A stretch of DNA of 64,000 bases, taken from NCBI RefSeq assembly GCF_000009985.1, contig NC_007626.1, positions 3,217,943 through 3,281,942 of the forward strand. The letters run 5' to 3'. This document shows, in pieces, positions 35,510 to 43,106 of the stretch; positions within the stretch are counted from its first letter, which is position 1; every line of letters begins with the position of its first letter. The translations under genes were made by a program, and so were the position numbers. This DNA is from Paramagnetospirillum magneticum AMB-1 (GTDB taxonomy: Bacteria; Pseudomonadota; Alphaproteobacteria; Rhodospirillales; Magnetospirillaceae). The notes beneath the pieces are model-generated. The model made no database searches. It was given only the letters and a program-made list of their open reading frames with translations, and had not been told where the DNA came from.

Positions 35510-37103
35510 TTCGCCTTCCCCCCAGCGCCCGGCCGAGCCGAGGATCCTTCCTCCGCGCCGCTGGCTGCCCTCGGCCATCTGGATCATTCCCGCCCTGGCG
35601 GCGCTGTTCGCCCTGTCGCTGGTGATCCACGCGCTGAACCAGCGCGGCCCGGCGATTACCGTCTATTTCGCCAGCGCCCAGGGCATCGAGGCCGGCAAGA
35701 CCAAGGTGAAGTTCAAGGATGTGGAGATCGGCGACGTCACCGAACTGCATCTGGCCCCCGACCGCACGCGCGTCCAGGTGCGCATCGAGCTGAAAAAGGA
35801 GGCCGAGGGCTTCGCCGTCGAGGACAGCCGCTTCTGGGTGGTGCGCCCCCGCATGGCGGGCAGCGGCGTATCGGGCCTCGAGACCCTGCTGTCGGGCAGC
35901 TATATCGGCGTGGACGGTGGACATTCCGACAAGAAAAGCACCGAGTTCACCGGGCTGGAAGTGCCGCCGGTGATCGCCTCGGACATGCCGGGTCGGCGCT
36001 TCGTGCTGGTGGCCCGCGACATCGGCTCGCTCGATGTCGGCTCGCCGGTCTTCTTCCGCCGCATCCCCGTGGGCCATATCGAGAGCTACGCCCTGCAGCC
36101 CGACGGCCACAGCCTGTTCCTCAGCGCCTTCGTCAAGGCCCCCTATGACCGCTTCGTCACCGACGGCACCCGCTTCTGGCACGCCAGCGGCGTCGATCTG
36201 CGGCTGGATGCGGGCGGGCTGAAGCTCAACACCCAGTCGCTGGCCGCCATGCTGCTGGGCGGCGTCGCCTTCGAATCGCCCGACGGCAATATCGAAGCCC
36301 CCGAGGCCGCCCCGGCCACCCGCTTCGCCCTGGCCGCCGATCACGATTCCGCCCTCAAGGCCCCCGATGGCGAGGCTTATCCCCTGGTGCTGCGCTTTCA
36401 CCAGACGGTCCGGGGCCTGACCATCGGCGCCCCGGTGGATTTCCGCGGCGCCGAGTTGGGTCAGGTCCGCGCCATCACCATGGCCTATGACCGGGAAACC
36501 GCCGACTTCACCCCGGTGGTGACGGTGGATGTCTATCCCGACCGCCTGGACGTGGTCGGCGCCGACCCCAAGCCGCTAACCGACGAACAGCGGCAACGGC
36601 GTCTGGTCGAGCTGGTACGGCGAGGGCTGCGCGCCCAGTTGCGCACCGGCAATCTGGTCACCGGCCAGCTCTACGTGGCGCTGGACTTCTTCCCCAACGC
36701 CCCGCCGGTCAAGCTGAATCCGGCCGCCGAGCCGCCCGAACTGCCCACCGTGCCCGGCGATTTCGAGGAGCTTTACAAGCAGGTCCAGGCGATCCTGCGC
36801 AAGCTGGACAAGGTGCCGCTCGACGCCATCGGCCAGAACCTGCATGCCACCATGAAGCATCTGGACGCCATGACGGCCCGCACCGACAAGGAGGTGCTGC
36901 CGGAACTGCGCGACAGCCTGAAGGAAATGCGCGCCAGCATGGAAAGCCTGACCGCCGCCATGGCCGGCGACGCGCCGCTGCAGCAGGACACCCGCCAGGC
37001 ACTCAAGGGCCTGACCGAGGCCACCCGCTCGCTGAAGCGGCTGACCGACAGCCTGGACCGCCAGCCTGAATCCCTGCTGCAGGGCCGAAAGGAACAGCAA
37101 TGA
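35496..37103 (+). CDS. pqiB: PqiB/YebT-type MCE protein
   Basis: A 535-residue MlaD/MCE protein. One N-terminal span (WIIPALAALFALSLVIHAL) anchors it in the inner membrane. Three MCE domains follow (FASAQGIEAGKTKVKFKDV; VLVARDIGSLDVGSPVFFRR; VRGLTIGAPVDFRGAELG), and the C-terminus is a long coiled coil (about 430-530). Such proteins form periplasm-spanning tubes for lipid movement between the membranes. The start is GTG 35496, inside the pqiA2 end. Confidence 0.9.
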   Translation: MPSADSPSPQRPAEPRILPPRRWLPSAIWIIPALAALFALSLVIHALNQRGPAITVYFASAQGIEAGKTKVKFKDVEIGDVTELHLAPDRTRVQVRIELKKEAEGFAVEDSRFWVVRPRMAGSGVSGLETLLSGSYIGVDGGHSDKKSTEFTGLEVPPVIASDMPGRRFVLVARDIGSLDVGSPVFFRRIPVGHIESYALQPDGHSLFLSAFVKAPYDRFVTDGTRFWHASGVDLRLDAGGLKLNTQSLAAMLLGGVAFESPDGNIEAPEAAPATRFALAADHDSALKAPDGEAYPLVLRFHQTVRGLTIGAPVDFRGAELGQVRAITMAYDRETADFTPVVTVDVYPDRLDVVGADPKPLTDEQRQRRLVELVRRGLRAQLRTGNLVTGQLYVALDFFPNAPPVKLNPAAEPPELPTVPGDFEELYKQVQAILRKLDKVPLDAIGQNLHATMKHLDAMTARTDKEVLPELRDSLKEMRASMESLTAAMAGDAPLQQDTRQALKGLTEATRSLKRLTDSLDRQPESLLQGRKEQQ

Positions 37104-37720
37104 TCCCCCCCTTGCCCCGTCTGGCCGCGTCCCTGCTGCTGGCCGCCACCCTGGCCGGCTGCGGCGCCTCGACGCCGCTGCGCTATCACGCCCTGTCCAG
37201 TGGCCCGACCGCGCCGCTGGCGTCGGGCAGCGCCGCCCTGCTGGTCGAGGTGCTGCCCATCGCTGTTCCCGAGCGGATCAACCGCGAGGAGCTGGTCCTG
37301 AGCGGCCCCGGCGGCCAGCTGGAAGTGCGCGCCGGCGACCGCTGGGCGGCTCCCCTGGCCGACGAAATGCGCCAGCTGGTGGACGAGTCCCTGTGGCGCC
37401 ATCTGCGCGCCGCCGACATCTATGTGGCGCCGCTGGCCATCACCGGCAGCGGACTGCCGCAGTACCGCCTGGCCCTGCGGCTGGAACGGCTGGAAGCCAC
37501 CCCCGGCCGTCAGGCGGTGGCCGAGGCCAGTTGGACCGTGCGCCGCCTGCCCCAGGGCCAGCCCGCCATCTGCCGCACCGGCGCCACCGAGCCGCTGCCC
37601 GACGCCTCGACCGAGGCCGCCGTGGCCGGATTGGCCCGAGCCTCGGCCCGCCTCGCCGAGGCGGTGGCCGCCAGCCTGGGGCGGCTGCACGCCGGGACGG
37701 CCAATCCCTGCGACGGCTAG
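37100..37720 (+). CDS. pqiC: PqiC-type ABC transport auxiliary lipoprotein
   Basis: A 206-residue lipoprotein with signal and lipobox LAGC at residues about 18-21, then the DUF330/PqiC fold (RYHALSS; VEVLPIAVPERINREELVL; WAAPLADEMRQLVDESL). It sits on the inner face of the outer membrane and docks PqiB. ATG 37100 overlaps the pqiB stop by four bases; last gene of the operon. Confidence 0.87.
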   Translation: MIPPLPRLAASLLLAATLAGCGASTPLRYHALSSGPTAPLASGSAALLVEVLPIAVPERINREELVLSGPGGQLEVRAGDRWAAPLADEMRQLVDESLWRHLRAADIYVAPLAITGSGLPQYRLALRLERLEATPGRQAVAEASWTVRRLPQGQPAICRTGATEPLPDASTEAAVAGLARASARLAEAVAASLGRLHAGTANPCDG

Positions 37721-37738
37721 GCCCCTTTCCCTTCCTGA

Positions 37739-37763
37739 CGGGCTGCCGCCCGCACCCGCTCAT
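37739..37763 (+). repeat. Short dispersed repeat, family D copy 1
   Basis: GACGGGCTGCCGCCCGCACC matches GACGGGCTGCCGCCCATACC at 47307-47326. Each lies just after a gene end. A related GACGGGTTGCCGCCCC is part of the hairpin at 13893-13930. Confidence 0.4.
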
Positions 37764-37780
37764 GGAAGCGCCTCTCGTCT

Positions 37781-37873
37781 GTCATCCTGAGCCAGGAGCG
37801 AAGGATCTTTCACGGGACAGCGGCAGCCGCTTCAAGCTGAAAGATCCTTCCTCCCTGCGGTCGTCAGGATGAC
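37781..37873. repeat. Palindromic repeat, family C copy 1
   Basis: Begins GTCATCCTGAGC and ends GTCAGGATGAC, with inner GGATCTTTC and GAAAGATCC, forming one long imperfect hairpin. A relative with the same ends and inner GGATCTC/GAGATCC lies at 56792-56894. It resembles the wide-spread non-coding repeats of this shape in many genomes. Confidence 0.6.
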
Positions 37874-38196
37874 AAGTCAGGTCAAGCGCCGACCAGCATG
37901 AATAGTGGACAGGTTTGGAGACATGGTCTCCAAGCGGAGCCATCTCTGCCCCAATCGCGAGAACCTGATGAGGCGGCCGGCACGTCCCTGACCGGCCGGG
38001 CATCGCCTTGACTGCCCATGGTTGCAGCCACCGAGCACGCCGTGGCGCCATGCCGGAGATCCTCCAAATTTATGTTGCGATCGATTCGCATTCTCATTAC
38101 TGATGGCCGGACTTTCCGCGCCCGAAGCGACACCGCGACGGGCCGCCAGCCCGGAGCCTCATCCTGTCGGTCCTCTCTTTTCCCCGCCACGCCCTG
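37874..38196. promoter_or_regulatory. Leader region of the redox cluster
   Basis: A 323-base gap without a supportable gene. It holds a hairpin (TTGGAGAC 37915-37922 / GTCTCCAA 37926-37933), an AT-rich patch around 38066-38100, and the inverted repeat TGCGA-N5-TCGCA at 38076-38090 next to TTCTCATTA. This patch is the likely promoter/operator of the cytochrome cluster; the regulator is unknown. Confidence 0.4.
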
Positions 38197-39144
38197 GTGC
38201 TGTGCCTCGTCCTGCTGGCCCTCGGCATGCCGTTGGGCGCGCCGTGGGAACCGGCGCGGGCTGCGGAGGCCGATGAATTCGGGCTGGAGGAAAAGGACCC
38301 GGAGCTGCCGGGCAAGATTAAGGCCTGGAATGCCGACTGCCTGTCCTGTCACAGCGAGGCCGGGCTGAAAAATCCTCCGCGCCAGGGCATGGACATGGCG
38401 CTGCTGGCCAAGCTGCTGGTCGACCATCCGCGCTTCGAGGCCTCCGATCACGGCAAGATGGCCTGCAAGGATTGTCATTCCGAGGCCTATGTCCCCTATC
38501 CCCACCTGCCCAACGCCAAGGCGCAGATCAAGGGCTGCGAGCCCTGCCACCAGCAGCCGGCCAAAGCCATCGTCCCGGAGTTCAAGGCCAGCAAGCACTT
38601 CAAGGACCACACGGCCAAGTTCACCTGCCTGTCCTGTCACGATTCCCACACCATGCGCAAGGCGGCCAAGCTGCCCTCCGCCCAGGCTGCGTCACGCCAG
38701 GACAATCATCAATGTCTGGCCTGCCACGACGACGACCGGCGTTATCTCGCCCTGATGAAGCCCGAGACCCGGCGGCCCGAGATGAGCAAGGTGCATGACT
38801 GGCTGCCCGAACTGGCCCTGCATCTCGATCACGTTCGCTGTGTCGATTGCCACAGCCCGGTGGCCGACATGGCCCTGTCCCACGAGGTGCAGGGCAAGGA
38901 CAAGGCGGTTCGCCAGTGCGAATCCTGCCACGCCGAGCAAGGCGAACTGGGCCGCCGCCTGTACAAGCCCATGCTCATCGACCAGCCCGGGGAAACGGAT
39001 GGCTTCGCCAATGCCGCCCTGCTGCGCGAGGTCTATGTGCTCGGCGCCAACCGTAACCGATGGATCGACTGGGGCGGCTTGGGAGCGTTGTCGCTGACCG
39101 CCCTGGTGGTGCTGGTCCGCTTTGTGCGCCGGAGGAAGACATGA
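38197..39144 (+). CDS. Membrane-anchored heptaheme c-type cytochrome
   Basis: A 315-residue protein with seven CxxCH haem sites (CLSCH, CKDCH, CEPCH, CLSCH, CLACH, CVDCH, CESCH). The N-terminus is a cleavable-looking signal (about residues 1-22, ending ARAAEA); a C-terminal span (WGGLGALSLTALVVLVRFV) followed by RRRK anchors it in the inner membrane with the haems in the periplasm. It would carry electrons between the membrane and periplasmic partners. The start is uncertain: GTG 38197 is used, without a clear ribosome site. Its stop overlaps the next ATG. It is not a NapC/CymA-type tetrahaem protein. Confidence 0.82.
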   Translation: MLCLVLLALGMPLGAPWEPARAAEADEFGLEEKDPELPGKIKAWNADCLSCHSEAGLKNPPRQGMDMALLAKLLVDHPRFEASDHGKMACKDCHSEAYVPYPHLPNAKAQIKGCEPCHQQPAKAIVPEFKASKHFKDHTAKFTCLSCHDSHTMRKAAKLPSAQAASRQDNHQCLACHDDDRRYLALMKPETRRPEMSKVHDWLPELALHLDHVRCVDCHSPVADMALSHEVQGKDKAVRQCESCHAEQGELGRRLYKPMLIDQPGETDGFANAALLREVYVLGANRNRWIDWGGLGALSLTALVVLVRFVRRRKT

Positions 39145-41090
39145 CAGCAACGCCCGCCCAGGTCTCTCCCCCTCTCCACCGCCAGCGACTGGTGGTGGTG
39201 GGCAACGGCATGGCCGCGCTGCGCACCGTCGAGGAGATTCTGGCGCTGGCGCCCGATCGCTTCCACATCACGGTGCTGGGGGCCGAGCCCCACGGCAATT
39301 ACAACCGCATCCTCCTGTCGTCGGTGCTGGCCGGCGACAAGCAGGTGGGCGACATCGTCACCCATCCCCCCGGCTGGTATGCCGAGCGCGGCATCGCCTT
39401 GCGCACCGGCGATCCGGTGGTGTCCATCGACCCGGAGCACCGCCGGGTGAGCACCGCCTCGGGCCACGTGGTCGCGTGGGACCGCCTGCTGCTGGCCACC
39501 GGCGCCCGGCCGCTGATGCCCGCCCTGCCCGGGGCCGGACTGGAGGGCGTCTACGGCTTTCGCACCATCGGCGACGTCCAGGCCATGCTGGCGTCGGCGG
39601 GACGCCATCGCCGCGCCGTGGTGGTGGGCGGTGGCGTGCTGGGCCTGGAGGCCGCCTGGGGCCTGCGCCGCCAGGGCATGGCGGTGACGGTCATCCACCT
39701 CACTCCCTGGCTGATGGAACGCCAGTTGGACGAGGTGGCGGCCGCAATGCTGCGCCACGACCTGGAACGCCACGGCATCGCCTGCCTGACCTCGGCCCAG
39801 GCGGCCCGGCTGGAGGGCCGCGAAAGGGTCGAGGCCGTCACCCTGTCCGACGGCCGCACCATCGCCGCCGATCTGGTGGTGATGGCGGTGGGCATCCGCC
39901 CCAACACCGACCTGGCGCGTCAGGCCGGGCTGGAGGTGGGGCGCGGCATCACGGTGGATGCCCGGATGCGCAGTTCGGCCCCGGATATCTTCGCGGTGGG
40001 AGAATGCGTCGAGCATGACGGCCAGTGCTATGGTCTGGTCATGCCGCTGTGGGACATGGCCCGGGTCTGCGCCCACCATCTGACGGGGGGCGAGGGCGAG
40101 CGTCTTTTCACGCCCCCCTCGCTGTCGACCCGCCTCAAGATTCCCGGCATCGCCCTGTTCTCGGCCGGCGAGCCCGCCGCCGCCAACGATGACGACCGCG
40201 AACTGATCCACCACGATCCCGGCCAGAGCATCTACAAGAAGCTGGTGCTGCGCCGGGGACGGCTGGTGGGCGCCGTGCTCTATGGCGACGTGGAGGACAG
40301 CGCCCGCGTCTGGCAATGGCTGTGCGACGGCGACGACGTCGGCCATCTCTGCGCCGGCAATTTGTGCCTGGGGCGAATTTCCGGCCAGTGCGCCGCCGCC
40401 GATCCCCTGGAGAACCTGCCCGACGACGCCGTGGTCTGCCATTGCAACGGCGTGACCAAGGGCGCCATCGTCGCCGCCATCGCCGAGCACGGCCTGACCA
40501 GCCTGGAGCAGGTCACCGCCCGGACCAGGGCGTGCAGCGGCTGCGGCCAGTGCGCCGCGCTCACCGCCCGCATCCTGGCCCGCACCCTGGGCGAGGACGG
40601 CGCCGAGGCCCTGGCCGCCGAGACGCGGCGAAGCGAGATCCGCGCCGGGGCCTTCCGCCTCTGGCACCGCGCCAATGCCGTGCTGATGAGCGTGCTGGCC
40701 GTCACCGGGCTGTTCCTGCATTTCGCCGGGACCCCGGCGGCGCTGCTGCGTCTGGAATGGGCGTTCGGCCTGCACAAATGGTCGGGCCTGACCCTGGTCG
40801 CCGCCTATGGCGCCTTCCTGGGCCTGACCGCGCTGTTCCGCCGCCGCTGGCGGGCCAATGCCGAAGGAATGGTGATGTTCGTCCTGATGCCGGCCCTGGT
40901 GGTCACCGGTCTGGCCTTCCTATGGCCGGTCCTGCTGCCCCAGGAGCCGCAGAAGGTCAACGGCATCGCCTGGGTTGCGGTGGTCCACACCGTACTGGCC
41001 ATCGCCCTCTTGATGTACCTGATTCACCACCTGGGCACCGCCCCGGTCCAGTGGTGGCGAAAGCGAAAGGCGCGGGCCTTCGGGGGGTGA
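39141..41090 (+). CDS. NirB-like FAD oxidoreductase / [2Fe-2S] / cytochrome b fusion
   Basis: A 649-residue fusion. Residues 15-330 are a pyridine-nucleotide-disulphide type FAD/NAD(P)H domain as in NirB (VVVGNGMAA at 18-26, LLLATGARP, VVVGGGVLGLEAA, IFAVGECVEH). A BFD-like [2Fe-2S] domain follows (C433, C435, C465, C468, C471 in VCHCNG and CSGCGQC). From about residue 500 come four membrane spans with spaced His (LWHRAN, LFLHFAG, GLHKWSG, VVHTVLA, LIHHLG), like a di-haem cytochrome b. The sirohaem nitrite-reductase part is absent, so this is not nitrite reductase. It should link cytoplasmic NAD(P)H to the quinone pool or to periplasmic cytochromes. Direction unknown. ATG follows GGAGG. Confidence 0.85.
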   Translation: MTATPAQVSPPLHRQRLVVVGNGMAALRTVEEILALAPDRFHITVLGAEPHGNYNRILLSSVLAGDKQVGDIVTHPPGWYAERGIALRTGDPVVSIDPEHRRVSTASGHVVAWDRLLLATGARPLMPALPGAGLEGVYGFRTIGDVQAMLASAGRHRRAVVVGGGVLGLEAAWGLRRQGMAVTVIHLTPWLMERQLDEVAAAMLRHDLERHGIACLTSAQAARLEGRERVEAVTLSDGRTIAADLVVMAVGIRPNTDLARQAGLEVGRGITVDARMRSSAPDIFAVGECVEHDGQCYGLVMPLWDMARVCAHHLTGGEGERLFTPPSLSTRLKIPGIALFSAGEPAAANDDDRELIHHDPGQSIYKKLVLRRGRLVGAVLYGDVEDSARVWQWLCDGDDVGHLCAGNLCLGRISGQCAAADPLENLPDDAVVCHCNGVTKGAIVAAIAEHGLTSLEQVTARTRACSGCGQCAALTARILARTLGEDGAEALAAETRRSEIRAGAFRLWHRANAVLMSVLAVTGLFLHFAGTPAALLRLEWAFGLHKWSGLTLVAAYGAFLGLTALFRRRWRANAEGMVMFVLMPALVVTGLAFLWPVLLPQEPQKVNGIAWVAVVHTVLAIALLMYLIHHLGTAPVQWWRKRKARAFGG

Positions 41091-41122
41091 CCGGAGGCCG
41101 GCTTGGGGATTTGGAGCGAATT

Positions 41123-42065
41123 ATGATGAGAATGCGACTTATTAGCCTTACTTCCGCCGTCGCGGCCCTGCTGTCCGCCGCCCCCGCCCTGGCCGTGGAT
41201 TGGGCCAAGGTGCCGGGCCGCGAGGTGGTCTTGCTGTATCCCGGCCAGACCTCGTGGGAGTGGAACCTGACCGAAGCCGACCACAGCGCCGCCGCCAAGT
41301 TCAAGGCGGGGCAGAACTGCATCGAGTGCCACAAGAACCAGGAAAAGACCCAGGGCGCCCTGATGGTATCGGGCAAGAAGGCCGAGCCCAACGCCATCGC
41401 CTCGTTCCCCGGCCATGTGGTGGTCAACACCCGCTTCGCCTATGACGACCAGCGGCTTTACGCCCGCTTCGAGTTCAAGGAGCCGGCCTCGCCCAACACC
41501 AAAATGGACGCCGAGTTCGCCACCAAGCTGGCCTTCATCTTCAACGATGCCGCGGTCCCCGAGGGCGTGCGGGCCGGCTGCTGGGCCAGCTGCCACGAGG
41601 ACAACGCCTCCATGCCCGCGGCGGGCGGGTCCGAGCGCACCAAGTACCTGATGAAAAGCCGGGCCAAGCTGAGCCGCCAGGGCGGCGGCGACCTGCTGAA
41701 AATCCCCCGAGGACCTGGCCAGGCTGACCGAGACCGGCTACATCCAGGAATGGTGGCAGGCCAAGCTGAATCCCGGCGCCAAGCCGGTGGCCGGCGGCGG
41801 CATCATCTTCGACCGCCGCCAGGAACTGAAGCCCGCCCAGGTCAGCGCCGAAGCGACCCAGGCCGCTGACGGCGGCTGGGTGGTGGTGCTGAGCCGCCCG
41901 CTGGCCGCCCCGGCCCCCTATCGCGCCCTGGCGCCGGGAAAGACCTATTCCTTCGGCATCAGCGTCCATGTGGGCCACAGCGCCAAGCGCTTCCACCACA
42001 CGTCTTATGAGTACACCCTGGCGCTGGGGTCCGGCGCCGCCGATTTCATGGCGGTGAAGCAATGA
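41123..42065 (+). pseudogene. Ethylbenzene-dehydrogenase-like haem-binding cytochrome, frameshifted
   Basis: With one correction this reads as 313 residues: a signal peptide (ends AAPALA), a CIECH haem site, a beta-rich region (VVVNTRFAYDDQRLYARFEF) typical of the EB_dh/DMSO-reductase haem domain, and a CWASCH site (CxxxCH). The first frame, from ATG 41123, runs correctly to LLK and then turns to nonsense; the remainder (EDLARLTETGYIQEWW on to DFMAVKQ) lies one frame over. One extra C in CCCCC at 41704-41708 accounts for it (KIPED restored). The stop overlaps the ATG of the MtrA-like gene. Possibly a periplasmic electron carrier; broken or misread. Confidence 0.78.
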
Positions 42066-43018
42066 GGCTGGCCCGTCTCCTCCCCTGGGCGGCCCTGGCG
42101 GCGATCCTGCTGCTGGCCGCCTGGATTTCGCCGGCTTGGCCCCAGATCGCCTCGGCCCCCGAATGGTCGGCCGACGGCGAGGCCACCTGCATCAAGTGCC
42201 ACGGCGAAACCAGGGACCGCACCATCCTGTTCACCCCCCACGGGGTGAAGGGGGACAAGCACACTCCCATGGCGCAGCACGCCTGCGAGGGCTGCCATGG
42301 CGCCAGCCCCCGCCACAACGACGCCCGCCCGCCCAAGGGCGAAAAGCGCCCGCCGACCGACGTGGTGTTCAAGGGCGAGTTCCTGTCGCCGGTGGAAAAG
42401 CGCAACCAGGTCTGCTCCAACTGCCATAACGGCGGCGAGCACATCAACTGGAAGGGCAGCACCCACCAGCGCAACGACGTGGCCTGCACCGATTGCCATG
42501 CCTCGCATGTGCGCTCGGACCCGGTCATGGCCAAGAAGACCGAGCCCCAGGTCTGCTTCACCTGCCACAACCAGGAGCGGGCGGAAAGCCTGCAGGCCTC
42601 GCACCATCCCATCCGCGAGGGCAAGGTCACCTGCTCGGACTGCCACAACACCCACGGCTCGGGCGGGCCGAAGCTGCTCAAGGAGTTCACCCTCAACGAG
42701 ACCTGCTACGCCTGCCACCCGGAACAGCGCGGGCCGTTCCTGTGGGAGCACCAGCCGGTGCGCGAGGATTGCAGCACCTGCCACCAATCCCACGGCTCGC
42801 CCCAATCCAGCCTGCTGAAGCAGCGCCAGCCGTTCATCTGCATGACCTGCCACCAGACCAGCCGCGCCAATCACGACGCCATGGTCTCGGGCGGCCAGCA
42901 ATTGCCCGGCGCCGGCGGTGTTGGCACCTACAACATGCTGCTGGCCCGGGGCTGCTCCAATTGCCACTCCAAGGTCCACGGCTCCAATGCCCCCTCGGGA
43001 GGCATGCTGACCCGCTGA
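42062..43018 (+). CDS. mtrA: MtrA/DmsE-type decaheme c-type cytochrome
   Basis: A 318-residue periplasmic cytochrome with exactly ten CxxCH sites (CIKCH, CEGCH, CSNCH, CTDCH, CFTCH, CSDCH, CYACH, CSTCH, CMTCH, CSNCH) after an N-terminal signal (residues about 1-30). Size, haem count and spacing match the MtrA/DmsE/PioA family, whose members sit inside an MtrB porin and conduct electrons across the outer membrane. The porin gene is next. ATG 42062 overlaps the previous stop. The symbol marks the family; direction of electron flow (metal reduction or Fe(II) oxidation) cannot be told. Confidence 0.88.
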   Translation: MRLARLLPWAALAAILLLAAWISPAWPQIASAPEWSADGEATCIKCHGETRDRTILFTPHGVKGDKHTPMAQHACEGCHGASPRHNDARPPKGEKRPPTDVVFKGEFLSPVEKRNQVCSNCHNGGEHINWKGSTHQRNDVACTDCHASHVRSDPVMAKKTEPQVCFTCHNQERAESLQASHHPIREGKVTCSDCHNTHGSGGPKLLKEFTLNETCYACHPEQRGPFLWEHQPVREDCSTCHQSHGSPQSSLLKQRQPFICMTCHQTSRANHDAMVSGGQQLPGAGGVGTYNMLLARGCSNCHSKVHGSNAPSGGMLTR

Positions 43019-43023
43019 AGCAC

Positions 43024-43056
43024 AAGGCCCCGGTGGCGCGAGCCGGGGCCTTCTTT
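43024..43056 (+). terminator. Hairpin between mtrA and mtrB
   Basis: AAGGCCCCGG (43024-43033) and CCGGGGCCTT (43043-43052) are perfect complements with a 9-base loop, followed by CTTT. It could lower expression of the porin relative to the cytochromes or end the first transcript. Confidence 0.7.
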
Positions 43057-43106
43057 CAGCCCATCAATTGCGATTACGTCTCATTTGCACTTTTCCGGGG
43101 GACGGA

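Noticed and set aside
37781..37873. Insertion sequence or CRISPR repeat
   Set aside because: Single palindromic unit without transposase, spacers or target-site duplications.
38018..38368. Short open frames in the leader of the redox cluster
   Set aside because: No ribosome site, no coherent composition, and they overlap the start of the heptahaem cytochrome.
39141..41090. Assimilatory nitrite reductase NirB
   Set aside because: Only the flavin and BFD-like parts match; the sirohaem and ferrodoxin-like halves are missing and replaced by membrane spans.
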